9,371 nucleotides of DNA, taken from the NCBI GenBank assembly GCA_035293045.1, contig DATDOY010000073.1:1-9371 (forward strand). Direction: 5' to 3'. The notes under the pieces are model-generated. The model was not told where the DNA came from and did no database searches. It saw nothing but the letters and a program-made list of their open reading frames with translations. This DNA is from DATDOY01 sp035293045. Its GTDB lineage: Bacteria > Actinomycetota > Acidimicrobiia > IMCC26256 > JACPCJ01. Each line of letters begins with the position of its first letter. Positions within the stretch are counted from its first letter, which is position 1. Positions 1-5,387 of this stretch are shown here, piece after piece. The translations under genes and the position numbers were made by a program.

Positions 1-231
1 CGCGACGTCGAGCGCGTCCCGTTTGCGGATTCGACGATCCCGATTCTCTCGGCCACCCACCTCGTGGTGTGCAAGGTCGTGTTCAACCGGGCCAAGGACT
101 GGGTCGACATCGAGGCGATTCGGGAACTCGGCACGGCGATCGACACCGCCGAGGTCCTGCGCTGGGTCGGCCGGATCGCCGGCGACACCGATCCGCGCTA
201 CGACCGGATCGCGACCCTCCTCTCGACCTGA
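1..231 (+). CDS. Nucleotidyltransferase-like protein, C-terminal 76 residues (5' end outside window)
   Basis: An open frame enters from the left edge and ends at TGA 229-231, giving 76 codons. The text resembles the C-terminal part of AbiEii/DUF6036-type nucleotidyltransferases: an I-L-S-A-T-H-L-V-V-C-K segment (the usual 'pathway to a conserved Lys' helix), then F-N-R-A-K-D-W-V-D-I-E-A-I, then a short helical tail with D-T-D-P-R-Y. In that family the lysine-containing helix packs on the nucleotidyl-transfer core and the R-x-K-D-W-x-D-I-E segment follows it. The catalytic G-G/G-S and D-x-D motifs would lie upstream and cannot be seen, so activity cannot be judged. Members are often toxin-like or defence-associated. 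The family call is by pattern recognition only; other nucleotidyltransferase subfamilies remain possible. Confidence 0.6.
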   Translation, partial: RDVERVPFADSTIPILSATHLVVCKVVFNRAKDWVDIEAIRELGTAIDTAEVLRWVGRIAGDTDPRYDRIATLLST

Positions 232-291
232 CGCGCACTGGATGGTCTCGTGCGGCCGGCCAGGCGCGCCCAGGCCCCGGGCACGAACTCG

Positions 292-320
292 GTGACAGCC
301 GGGCCGGCCGGTGCCAAGAT
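292..320 (+). promoter_or_regulatory. Candidate leaderless promoter of the 514-aa gene
   Basis: GTGACA (292-297), a 17-bp spacer and CAAGAT (315-320) form a reasonable -35/-10 pair. The -10 ends 7 bp before the ATG at 328, so transcription would start at or next to the start codon, and no Shine-Dalgarno sequence is visible. Leaderless starts of this form are common in actinobacteria. Motif match only. Confidence 0.35.
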
Positions 321-327
321 CGGCGCC

Positions 328-1872
328 ATGGAGTTCCGGTCACCATTCGACGACGACCCGGCGCCGGGAGGCCCGGCCGAAGCGATCACCCGAGCCATGC
401 TCGCGGATGGCGTCGACATCATGGACACCACCGCCGTCCAGGCATGGATGGAGGCCTTCAACAATCGCCCGTTCGAGGACCGTGACGCCGTCCTGGGACC
501 AGCCCTCGACGCCCGTTCCGTCGAACTCCCCCTCCGCGCTCTGCCCCGGGACGAGGAGGTCGCCGCCTCCGCGGGCGCGGCACCCATCCTCGCCAAGTTC
601 GATGTGCTCGCCGAGTTCTTCGCCGCCGAGCGGCCGCTGACGCCCAACGGAAACCTCAAGCTGGCCGACGCTCGCGCGCTCGTCGATCTGCTCGAAACGG
701 GCGACCGCTTCGACGAGGAGATCGGCGACCGGGTCTACAAGACGAAGAGCGCTCAGGATCTCCCCAACCTCCGGTTGCTCGTCGAATGGGCAAAGGCGAG
801 CGGCGTCCTGCGCGTCCAGCGGGGACGGCTCGTCGCGATCAAGCGCTGGGCCCAGCTGCGCCGCGATCCCCGCGGCGCCCACCGCCGGGCGATCGAGGGC
901 CTCATGAAGATCGGGCCGCTCCTCGGCTACTACGGCCGCGCCTACCTCTGGGACGAGATCGACTTCTTCGACGAGGGAGCAGTGCACTTCCTCGCCGCCG
1001 TCTGGTGCAGCGAGGACGAGCCGACGCCGATCGATCGGATCGTCGAACACGCCACCCAGTCGTATGCGATGCGATTTCAGTGGCCGGATGACTATCCGGA
1101 GGAGGCGTGCGCGAGGACGGCGGAGTTCTACGTGTCCACGATCTTCACGTCGTGGGAACTCGCCGGGGTCACGATCCGCACCGGAGCCGAGGAATACGAG
1201 GAGTACGGGCGGACGCGACTCCGCAGGGGTGCGGTGCAGCTGACCCCTTCGGGCGTGGTGATCGCCCGCGAACTCCTGCCCGACGCGGGGTACCTCGCAC
1301 CCCTGGCCGGTTCCCAACGCGACGAGCCCGCGGTCGCCATCCTCGGTGCGATCCCCGCGCTCGGCAAGGACCGGGTCCTCGCGGAGTTGGCGGTGTGGGC
1401 CAGCGACCGCAGCGGACCCGACGCCGCCGCCGAGCTCGTCGATGCCGTGCGGGTGCTCGAGGACCCCGACGCGCTCGAGGTCGCCTTCGCCGCGCTCGGC
1501 GCCGTTGGCGAAGCCGCCGAGCCCTACGTGAACAAGCTGATGGACACGCCACTCCGGGGCCACGCGGTGATGTGGAGGGTCCAGATGGGCCTCGAACCCG
1601 GTGTCGCAAGCAGCGGGACACCCGACGAGGGGCTGGCCCTGTGCGCGGCCCTGCTGGCGGCGGGCGGAGCACCCGCCGTCGTGGAAGCCATCGGGGGCTG
1701 GCCGCTCGACACGCAGCTCGCGCTGGTCGACGACTTTCGTCGCCTCGACTCCCCCGACGCCGGTCCCGTGCTCGACGCCGTCGGGCGCCACCACCATGAC
1801 CGCGTCGTCGCCAAGGCCGCTCGCAAGGCGGCGATGCAGTGGCGGAGCCGCTCCACTGCCCCCGGCACCTGA
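328..1872 (+). CDS. Conserved-type actinobacterial protein of unknown function, 514 aa, HEAT-like C-terminus
   Basis: The coding frame is long and shows typical high-GC codon use. I chose the ATG at 328 over the in-frame GTG at 250: the extra 26 residues are low-complexity (R-P-A-R-R-A-Q-A-P-G) and overlap a plausible promoter ending at 320. No enzyme motif is evident. Residues ~104-174 carry a segment (L-T-P-N-G-N-L-K-L-A-D-A-R, then L-V-E-W-A-K, then R-G-R-L-V) that I associate with a recurring family of actinobacterial hypothetical proteins, sometimes next to pRiA4b ORF-3-like domains. Residues ~272-316 could form a winged-helix-like unit ending R-R-G-A-V-Q-L-T-P-S-G. Residues ~334-430 are Ala/Leu-rich paired helices resembling HEAT repeats, suggesting protein binding. 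There is no signal peptide or membrane segment, so it is probably cytoplasmic. It looks complete and is separated from the following accessory genes. Function unknown. Confidence 0.8.
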   Translation: MEFRSPFDDDPAPGGPAEAITRAMLADGVDIMDTTAVQAWMEAFNNRPFEDRDAVLGPALDARSVELPLRALPRDEEVAASAGAAPILAKFDVLAEFFAAERPLTPNGNLKLADARALVDLLETGDRFDEEIGDRVYKTKSAQDLPNLRLLVEWAKASGVLRVQRGRLVAIKRWAQLRRDPRGAHRRAIEGLMKIGPLLGYYGRAYLWDEIDFFDEGAVHFLAAVWCSEDEPTPIDRIVEHATQSYAMRFQWPDDYPEEACARTAEFYVSTIFTSWELAGVTIRTGAEEYEEYGRTRLRRGAVQLTPSGVVIARELLPDAGYLAPLAGSQRDEPAVAILGAIPALGKDRVLAELAVWASDRSGPDAAAELVDAVRVLEDPDALEVAFAALGAVGEAAEPYVNKLMDTPLRGHAVMWRVQMGLEPGVASSGTPDEGLALCAALLAAGGAPAVVEAIGGWPLDTQLALVDDFRRLDSPDAGPVLDAVGRHHHDRVVAKAARKAAMQWRSRSTAPGT

Positions 1873-1881
1873 GGGTCACGG

Positions 1882-1968
1882 TCAGTCGAGCGGGTAGAAC
1901 ACCGAAGGGTTGGCCACGGCCCCGCGCCAGAGAAGGTCACGCATGGCCTGGGCGACGCCGACCCCGTC
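1882..1968 (-). pseudogene. C-terminal remnant of an unidentified gene
   Basis: On the minus strand a frame ending at TGA (1884-1882) reads ...D-G-V-G-V-A-Q-A-M-R-D-L-L-W-R-G and then A-V-A-N-P-S-V-F-Y-P-L-D before the stop. This looks like natural protein (balanced composition, Trp and aromatic residues, high-GC third positions) rather than a shadow frame. Upstream of about 1968 the same frame turns into an implausible run (S-I-R-R-R-G-L), so only ~29 codons survive. I do not recognise the family. The break lies between 1968 and the start of the TA-rich region at 1986, so it may mark where accessory DNA entered or a deletion occurred. The short length keeps confidence low. Confidence 0.4.
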
Positions 1969-1985
1969 GCTAATTCGACGTCGTC

Positions 1986-2306
1986 CTAGGAGGCCGCTCG
2001 CTCGTGACCAGGGCGCCGGCTCGAGCGGCGCAGTTGCACAAGGAGCTCGACACCGAGGGCAGACGCCACCCGATCGAGCGTCACAAGCGTTGGAGTGACC
2101 GCTCCCGCTTCGAGCCGGGCAACCACCGACTGCGTCGACTTCATGCGCTCGGCGAGTTGGCGTTGGCTGAGCCCGACTCGCTCGCGCTCGCGGCGGATCG
2201 CTCCACCGATCTCGTGGGCGCGGCGTGCCCGTTCGTAGGCTTCACGGGCCGCGGGATTCTGCAGCCGTCTCTGCCTCATCTCTTCGTATGTCGCTCGCTT
2301 AACCAT
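1986..2306 (-). CDS. HigA-type XRE/Cro antitoxin, 106 aa
   Basis: This protein would neutralise a RelE/HigB-like (Gp49) toxin and repress its own operon. Residues ~34-92 form a Cro/C1-type helix-turn-helix: I-G-G-A-I-R-R-E-R, G-L-S-Q-R-Q-L-A-E-R-M, S-V-V-A-R-L-E-A-G, then T-L-D-R-V-A-S-A-L-G. An N-terminal basic helical segment (Y-E-E-M-R through E-A-Y-E-R-A-R-R-A) is the usual toxin-binding arm. The tail is R/S/G-rich. The start ATG (2306-2304) sits inside the end of the toxin reading frame (TAA at 2301-2299), an 8-nt overlap typical of translationally coupled higBA-like pairs; GAGG lies 11 nt upstream. Because the toxin gene has suffered a frame-changing deletion, the same frame is now open without a stop from the toxin ATG at 2537, so a 183-aa fusion may be made instead of, or as well as, this protein. 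The HTH core is intact. Confidence 0.85.
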   Translation of the reverse strand: MVKRATYEEMRQRRLQNPAAREAYERARRAHEIGGAIRRERERVGLSQRQLAERMKSTQSVVARLEAGAVTPTLVTLDRVASALGVELLVQLRRSSRRPGHERAAS

Positions 2307-2537
2307 TGCCGTGGTCCTCTGTCGTGTGCCGCTCTTGCAGGCGGCGCTCCATCGCCCGTTTGGCACGCGCCATCTCGCGGGATTCCCTCCGAGCTGCCTC
2401 GTGTGGGGTTCGCCGAGATGCACGCCTTGTTCCGAGAGCAGGTCGATGTAGAACGCGACGTGGCCGAAATCTTCATCATCAAGTCCCTCCAGCCACTCAG
2501 CCACCTCCGGCTCAAGTTCGATCGTACCCCATCCCAT
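2299..2537 (-). pseudogene. HigB/Gp49-type RelE-superfamily toxin, internally deleted and frameshifted
   Basis: The start ATG (2537-2535) opens M-G-W-G-T-I-E-L-E-P-E-V-A-E-W-L, then F-Y-I-D-L-L-S-E-Q-G-V-H-L-G-E-P and T-R-Q-L. This is the classic N-terminus of phage-derived Gp49-like/HigB toxins. About 50 residues in, the frame changes: the toxin C-terminus (R-R-E-S-R-E-M-A-R-A-K-R-A-M-E-R-R-L, then T-T-E-D-H-G-N-G, stop TAA 2301-2299) is present one frame over, with the join near 2389-2393. The span is 239 nt, not a multiple of three and about 110 nt shorter than a usual ~115-aa member. The missing segment is the central beta-sheet (normally E-L-R-F...V-R-I-T-Y...L-L-T-V-F-R-K-T), which holds the mRNA-cleavage surface, so ribonuclease activity is very unlikely. 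The original frame instead runs into the downstream antitoxin. Confidence 0.8.
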
Positions 2538-2553
2538 AGCAATGATGCTATGG
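2534..2553. promoter_or_regulatory. Perfect 8+4+8 inverted repeat over the toxin start (candidate operator)
   Basis: Arms CCATAGCA (2534-2541) and TGCTATGG (2546-2553) flank a 4-nt ATGA centre and overlap the higB-like start codon. A second palindrome, ACAGCG-A-CGCTGT, lies just upstream at 2564-2576. This is a natural binding place for the autoregulatory HTH antitoxin. The symmetry is directly visible; the role is inferred. Confidence 0.55.
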
Positions 2554-2709
2554 ACCCGATGTGACAGCGACGCTGTTCCTTGCGCCTCCGGAGTCCGAGG
2601 GGTTCCCTCCTTGCCGGCGGTGCAGCCCTGGTGGCCATGGGCTCGCCGCGGACGCTGCACCAGAAAGCCCGATCGCAGAGCGCGTCGGGGTGAGTCCGAA
2701 CCATCCACG

Positions 2710-2970
2710 TCAGGGCAAGAGGCCTAGCTCTGCTTCCACCTTTTCGAGGGGGATCCGGAGGTCGGGCTCACTCGCCTCGCTCTCGTACGCCGCGAGGCGA
2801 TCCTCGAGGTCCGCCATGGTTTCCATCAGCTCCAGATAGCGAGTGGCTCCCACCACGATCGCGACTGGCCGGCCGTGCCGGGTGAGGAGAACGTCGCGGT
2901 CCTGGGCGTCACGAACGACCTCGAAGATCTTGGCCTTCGCCTCCGTGATCGAGATGAGGTTTTCCAGCAT
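2710..2970 (-). CDS. Phd/YefM-family antitoxin, 86 aa
   Basis: This antitoxin would bind and mask the adjacent RelE toxin and repress the operon. Residues 1-50 fit the Phd/YefM N-terminal DNA-binding fold: an I-S-I-T-E-A-K-A-K-I-F helix, V-L-L-T-R-H-G-R-P-V-A-I-V-V strands, then a Y-L-E-L-M helix. Residues ~53-86 are the acidic helical tail (D-L-E-D-R-L, ending E-A-E-L-G-L-L-P) that normally wraps the toxin. The start ATG (2970-2968) follows AAAGGTAGGGAGG, a strong purine-rich ribosome-binding region. It begins 5 nt after the relE stop, so the two are surely co-transcribed. The order is toxin first, antitoxin second, the reverse of canonical relBE/yefM-yoeB. The reading frame can be opened far upstream, but that part merely shadows relE. 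Confidence 0.9.
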   Translation of the reverse strand: MLENLISITEAKAKIFEVVRDAQDRDVLLTRHGRPVAIVVGATRYLELMETMADLEDRLAAYESEASEPDLRIPLEKVEAELGLLP

Positions 2971-2975
2971 CCTCC

Positions 2976-3242
2976 CTACCTTTCCCGGTACACGTCTCGA
3001 CGGTGCCCAACCCGCGCAATCGTGACGACGCGGGCCGCGTCGTCGACGCGGTAGACGACCCGGTAATCCCCGGCTCTGATGCGCCAGCTGTTGTCCGGTC
3101 CCCGGAGCTTCTCGCACCCGGGCGGGCGAGGCTCTGTGGCGAGCCCTCGGATGCGGTCCATGATCCTGCCCACGTGGTGCTGCGGCAACCTTCGCACCTC
3201 TCGGAAGGCACGGGGCTCGAAGTCCACCTGGTAGGCGCCCAT
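2976..3242 (-). CDS. relE: RelE/ParE-superfamily toxin, 88 aa
   Basis: This is a ribosome-dependent mRNA interferase-type toxin; RelE members cleave mRNA in the ribosomal A site. The sequence has the family order: A-Y-Q-V-D-F-E-P strand, R-A-F-R-E-V-R-R-L-P helix, a basic helix R-I-M-D-R-I-R-G-L-A, the P-P-G-C-E-K-L-R-G turn, then core strands W-R-I-R-A-G-D-Y-R-V-V-Y-R-V-D and V-V-T-I-A-R-V-G-H-R-R-D-V-Y-R. Candidate catalytic residues are Lys45, Arg54/Arg61, Arg81/82 and Tyr85. Length is normal and no disruption is seen. The ATG at 3242 was chosen; an in-frame TTG two codons upstream is a weaker option. No clear Shine-Dalgarno is visible, and a -10-like TACCGT ends 8 nt upstream, so the transcript may be near-leaderless. 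It precedes the Phd-type antitoxin by 5 nt. Confidence 0.88.
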   Translation of the reverse strand: MGAYQVDFEPRAFREVRRLPQHHVGRIMDRIRGLATEPRPPGCEKLRGPDNSWRIRAGDYRVVYRVDDAARVVTIARVGHRRDVYRER

Positions 3243-3253
3243 CCCCAAAAACG

Positions 3254-3318
3254 GTACGCTTTTCCGGACCGTTTGTAAAGACCGTATTTAAGGACCGTTT
3301 TTTACGACCGTTCTCCCG
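3254..3318. repeat. 13-bp tandem direct repeats upstream of relE (operator or iteron array)
   Basis: Four copies of GACCGT start exactly 13 bp apart at 3267, 3280, 3293 and 3306: GACCGTTTGTAAA, GACCGTATTTAAG, GACCGTTTTTTAC, GACCGTTCTCCCG. A degenerate fifth unit in register fills 3254-3266. An inverted half-copy, ACGGT, lies at 3251-3255, nearest the relE start. The block is AT-rich in a GC-rich region and would contain the relE promoter (read leftward: TTTACA, 17 bp, TACCGT). The likely role is autoregulation by the RelE-Phd complex; a replication-type iteron is possible but nothing else supports it. Confidence 0.7.
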
Positions 3319-3444
3319 CTTGCGGACCGCGGTGGGTCGGAGAAGGCTGTGCAGGCCCGCCACAGCCACCAAGATCTGGACACCTATTCCCATGTGCGGC
3401 CCGACAACGGCAAGCAGATGCGCCAGCCCGTCGACGACGTGCTG
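3319..3444 (+). pseudogene. Integrase 3'-end remnant (copy a)
   Basis: In frame, this stretch reads L-A-D-R-G-G-S-E-K-A-V-Q-A-R, then H-S-H-Q-D-L-D-T-Y-S-H-V-R-P-D-N-G-K-Q, then V-D-D-V-L. It aligns with the last ~45 residues of integrases A and B (L-I-R-H-G-E-S-I-K-V-V-Q-A-R through L-D-T-Y-S-H-L-W-P-D-N-G-E-Q), including the catalytic tyrosine codon but with about four codons lost before L-D-T-Y. No N-terminal or central integrase sequence is present. It lies between the 13-bp repeats and the RHH-Doc operon, so it is the left-most of five integrase 3' ends. The frame continues to a TGA at 3508-3510 without further similarity. Confidence 0.8.
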
Positions 3445-3492
3445 CGGCGCCGCACATTGCCTCGCTCTTCAGATTTACTCTTTTGCCTTCTC

Positions 3493-3514
3493 GCTGTCGT
3501 GGTAGCATGACAGC
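3493..3514. promoter_or_regulatory. Inverted-repeat operator over the -10 of the RHH-Doc operon
   Basis: Arms GCTGTCGTG (3493-3501) and CATGACAGC (3506-3514) match at 8 of 9 positions around a 4-nt centre. A TAGCAT -10-like hexamer (3503-3508) lies inside, 28 bp before the ATG. Operators over the -10 are the rule for autoregulated type II TA operons with ribbon-helix-helix antitoxins. A matching -35 is not convincing. Confidence 0.5.
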
Positions 3515-3535
3515 ATCCCAGCGAAGGAGCCCACG

Positions 3536-3796
3536 ATGCCCAAGCCACCGCGCCCCGCATCAGACGCAATCGACGCGACCGGCCGGCCGCAACAGATGAC
3601 GATTCGCCTCTCGGCCGAGGAGCATCAAGCCCTCAAGACCTACGCGTTCGTGACGGGACGAACCATGAACGAGGCTGCCCGACAGGCGATCGCAGAGTTC
3701 CTCGTCGGTGCGGGTCGGGACGAGGTGTTCGAGGAAGCCCTGGAGGATTTCCGCACCCGGTACCGGGTCGCCCTGGACAAGCTGAAGGATCTCTAG
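3536..3796 (+). CDS. Ribbon-helix-helix (CopG/Arc-type) antitoxin, 86 aa
   Basis: This is a small DNA-binding antitoxin partnering the Doc toxin that starts at the very next base. Residues ~19-57 form the RHH unit: strand Q-Q-M-T-I-R-L, helix A-E-E-H-Q-A-L-K-T-Y-A-F-V-T-G, turn R-T, and helix M-N-E-A-A-R-Q-A-I-A-E-F-L. The N-terminal ~18 residues are Pro/Ala-rich and probably flexible. The C-terminal helix (~61-86, E-V-F-E-E-A-L-E-D-F then R-V-A-L-D-K-L) would be the toxin-binding region. The start ATG is well set by GAAGGAG 6 nt upstream. TAG 3794-3796 abuts the GTG start of doc, indicating translational coupling. Pairing Doc with an RHH protein rather than a Phd protein is a variant arrangement; the Phd-family antitoxin in this window sits with RelE instead. 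Confidence 0.88.
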   Translation: MPKPPRPASDAIDATGRPQQMTIRLSAEEHQALKTYAFVTGRTMNEAARQAIAEFLVGAGRDEVFEEALEDFRTRYRVALDKLKDL

Positions 3797-4186
3797 GTGC
3801 GGTACCTCACCGTCGCCGAACTCGTGGCCATCAGCGAGCGGGAGGTCGGCCCGGATCTCCTCGCCGATTTCGGGCTCCTCGAGTCCGCCGCGCTGCGGCC
3901 ACAGACCACGATCGGCGGGCATGACGCATACCCCGGAATCCACGACAAGGCCGCGGCGCTCGTGCATTCGATTGCGCGAAACCACGCCTTCATCGACGGC
4001 AACAAGCGTACGGCCGCCATCGCCTTGGGTGTGTTCTGTGTGATGAACGGCTACCGCCTGACGATGTCCGACGATGAGCTCATCGCTCTCATCCTCGATG
4101 CGGCGGAAGGACAGATCGACGTCCCCGCCATCGCGGGAGTGGTGAAAGCCCATCTCGTCGAAATCCCAGCTCGGGAGGGATTCTGA
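3797..4186 (+). CDS. doc: Doc toxin (Fic/DOC family), 129 aa
   Basis: Doc toxins are Fic-fold kinases that phosphorylate elongation factor Tu and arrest translation. The family signature is complete: H-A-F-I-D-G-N-K-R-T-A at residues 63-73, matching H-x-F-x-[DN]-[AG]-N-K-R-T-A, with the Lys in place of Gly that separates Doc kinases from AMP-transferring Fic enzymes. Flanking features also fit: Y-L-T-V-A-E-L-V at the N-terminus, G-L-L-E-S-A-A-L-R-P at 26-35, A-Y-P-G-I-H-D-K-A-A-A-L at 44-55, and the post-motif helix A-L-G-V-F-C-V-M-N-G-Y. Length is normal (P1 Doc is 126 aa). The GTG at 3797 directly follows the antitoxin stop and no better start exists. The gene appears intact and probably active when unopposed. 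TGA 4184-4186 overlaps the ATG of a small downstream ORF. Confidence 0.95.
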   Translation: MRYLTVAELVAISEREVGPDLLADFGLLESAALRPQTTIGGHDAYPGIHDKAAALVHSIARNHAFIDGNKRTAAIALGVFCVMNGYRLTMSDDELIALILDAAEGQIDVPAIAGVVKAHLVEIPAREGF

Positions 4187-4248
4187 TGCCCAGACTCGTG
4201 CGCGTGAGCAAGGTGAAGCACCTGTTCAACGAGCTTGCCCTGACCTAA
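4186..4248 (+). CDS. 20-codon ORF coupled to doc (possibly a truncated third gene)
   Basis: ATG 4186-4188 overlaps the doc stop in a TGATG junction and has a good Shine-Dalgarno (GGGAGG, about 8 nt upstream). It encodes M-P-R-L-V-R-V-S-K-V-K-H-L-F-N-E-L-A-L-T and stops at TAA 4246-4248. The signals for translation are better than chance, but the product is basic and very short. It may be the surviving start of a third operon gene, a small coupled peptide, or an accident. No family is recognised. Confidence 0.35.
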   Translation: MPRLVRVSKVKHLFNELALT

Positions 4249-4310
4249 GGCGGCGACCCCAGAAAGCGGCCAATCCGATCGTCGCCACTCGCAGACCGAA
4301 GCGCTCGAGC

Positions 4311-4410
4311 CTCTTCCCATCGCCTGACCACCTCCCTAGAGTGGCCCCGCCCGCGATGGCTGGGGCGCGTCGAGGCCATCCCTCCATGATCGAGCGATCG
4401 AGGGACGACG
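4311..4410 (+). repeat. Integrase leader repeat, copy 1 (promoter and 5' leader of integrase A)
   Basis: This ~100-bp block is nearly identical to 6620-6719. Both carry CCTAGAGTGG (a -10-like TAGAGT at 4337-4342 here, with TTCCCA 17 bp upstream), then GCGATGGCTGGGGCGCGTCG, then the CGAGGCCATCC and CCATGATCGAGCGATCGAGG parts, ending in GAGGGA as ribosome-binding site 5 nt before the integrase ATG. The tandem GATCGAGC/GATCGAGG is a small internal direct repeat. Most likely it is the promoter and ~60-nt leader of the integrase; recombinase arm-binding or attachment functions are equally conceivable. Confidence 0.75.
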
Positions 4411-5337
4411 ATGGCCGGCCCCCACCCCGACGGCGAGCGCTTGTTCCGCCATCTGGCGGCGGAATGGCAGGAAAACCAGATCCACCGCATCGCGACGGCC
4501 GACCTCGTCGACACGACGCTGCGCAACCACATGCTCCCCTTCTTCGGCGACCGGGACATCGCGTCGATCCGACCCGGCGAGGTGCAGGCCTGGCTCCGGA
4601 ATCGCGCCGATCGGTTCGCCCCGGCCACCGTGGACGTCGTCTATCGGTTCTTCCACGCCATCTGCGAGGCCGCCGTCCTCGACGGCGTGATCGAGCGCAC
4701 GCCGTGCGTCGGCATCAGGCTCCCGCGCTCCGATCGGCCCCCGATCGTGCCGCCGACCCCCGCGGACGTCCGCTCCACCATCGACGCGCTTCCCGACCGC
4801 TACCGAGCGATCGCCGTGCTGGCGGCGGGAACGGGGCTTCGCTCGGGTGAGTGCCTGGGCCTCGGGCGCGGCGCCGTCGACTTCGACGAAGCGGTGGTGA
4901 CCGTGGAACGCCAGCTCGTCCTTCCCGACCATGCCCCGCCATTCCTGGGCCCACCCAAGACGCGGGCGTCCTACCGCCGTGTGCCGCTCCCATCGGTGGT
5001 CGCCGACGCGCTCGACCACCACCTCGACCGCTACCCGCTCGGGCCCGACGACCTCATCTTCACCTCGGCCCGGGGCCAACCCGTGCGACGCAACCGGCTC
5101 AACGAGGCGTGGCGGGACGCGCTCGCCCGAGCCGGCATCGCCCGGCGGATCCGCTTTCACGACCTCCGGCATTTCTACGCGTCGCTGCTCATCCGCCACG
5201 GCGAATCCATCAAGGTCGTCCAGGCACGGCTCGGCCACGCCTCGGCCACCGAGACCCTCGACACCTACTCCCATCTGTGGCCCGACAACGGCGAGCAAAC
5301 CCGCAATGCCGTGGACGCCGTGCTCGGCATCGTTTGA
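4411..5337 (+). CDS. int: Tyrosine recombinase/integrase A, 308 aa
   Basis: This is a site-specific tyrosine recombinase of the phage/ICE integrase type. All catalytic residues are visible: Arg144 (G-T-G-L-R-S-G-E), Lys183 (P-P-K-T-R), His250 and Arg253 (F-H-D-L-R-H-F-Y-A-S-L-L), His276 (L-G-H-A-S) and Tyr286 (L-D-T-Y-S-H-L-W-P-D). Residues ~10-90 are the SAM-like core-binding domain (T-L-R-N-H-M-L-P-F-F-G-D-R; I-R-P-G-E-V-Q-A-W-L). Actinobacterial ICE/phage integrases are often ~370-400 aa with an N-terminal arm-binding domain; this one begins almost directly at the core-binding domain, so it is a short, XerC/D-sized form. ATG 4411 is preceded by GAGGGA 5 nt upstream. It is co-linear without gaps with integrase B over ~304 residues (about 74% identity, hand count). 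It appears intact. The product probably moved the local TA cargo, but no attachment site is proven. Confidence 0.95.
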   Translation: MAGPHPDGERLFRHLAAEWQENQIHRIATADLVDTTLRNHMLPFFGDRDIASIRPGEVQAWLRNRADRFAPATVDVVYRFFHAICEAAVLDGVIERTPCVGIRLPRSDRPPIVPPTPADVRSTIDALPDRYRAIAVLAAGTGLRSGECLGLGRGAVDFDEAVVTVERQLVLPDHAPPFLGPPKTRASYRRVPLPSVVADALDHHLDRYPLGPDDLIFTSARGQPVRRNRLNEAWRDALARAGIARRIRFHDLRHFYASLLIRHGESIKVVQARLGHASATETLDTYSHLWPDNGEQTRNAVDAVLGIV

Positions 5338-5387
5338 GCGCCGAGGCAGCGCGGCCCGCGGTCGACGCGCCGTGGTAATCGGCGCCC

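Noticed and set aside
340..1797. 485-aa minus-strand frame opposite the 514-aa gene
   Set aside because: It is the complement of a clearly coding plus-strand gene; its composition (R/G/H/E-rich without motifs) is typical of antisense frames in high-GC DNA.
3254..3318. CRISPR array
   Set aside because: Units are only 13 bp with no separate spacers, and no cas genes are present.
2971..3393. Long N-terminal extension of the Phd antitoxin frame
   Set aside because: It overlaps relE in another frame, while the ATG at 2970 has a strong ribosome-binding region and gives the family's usual length.
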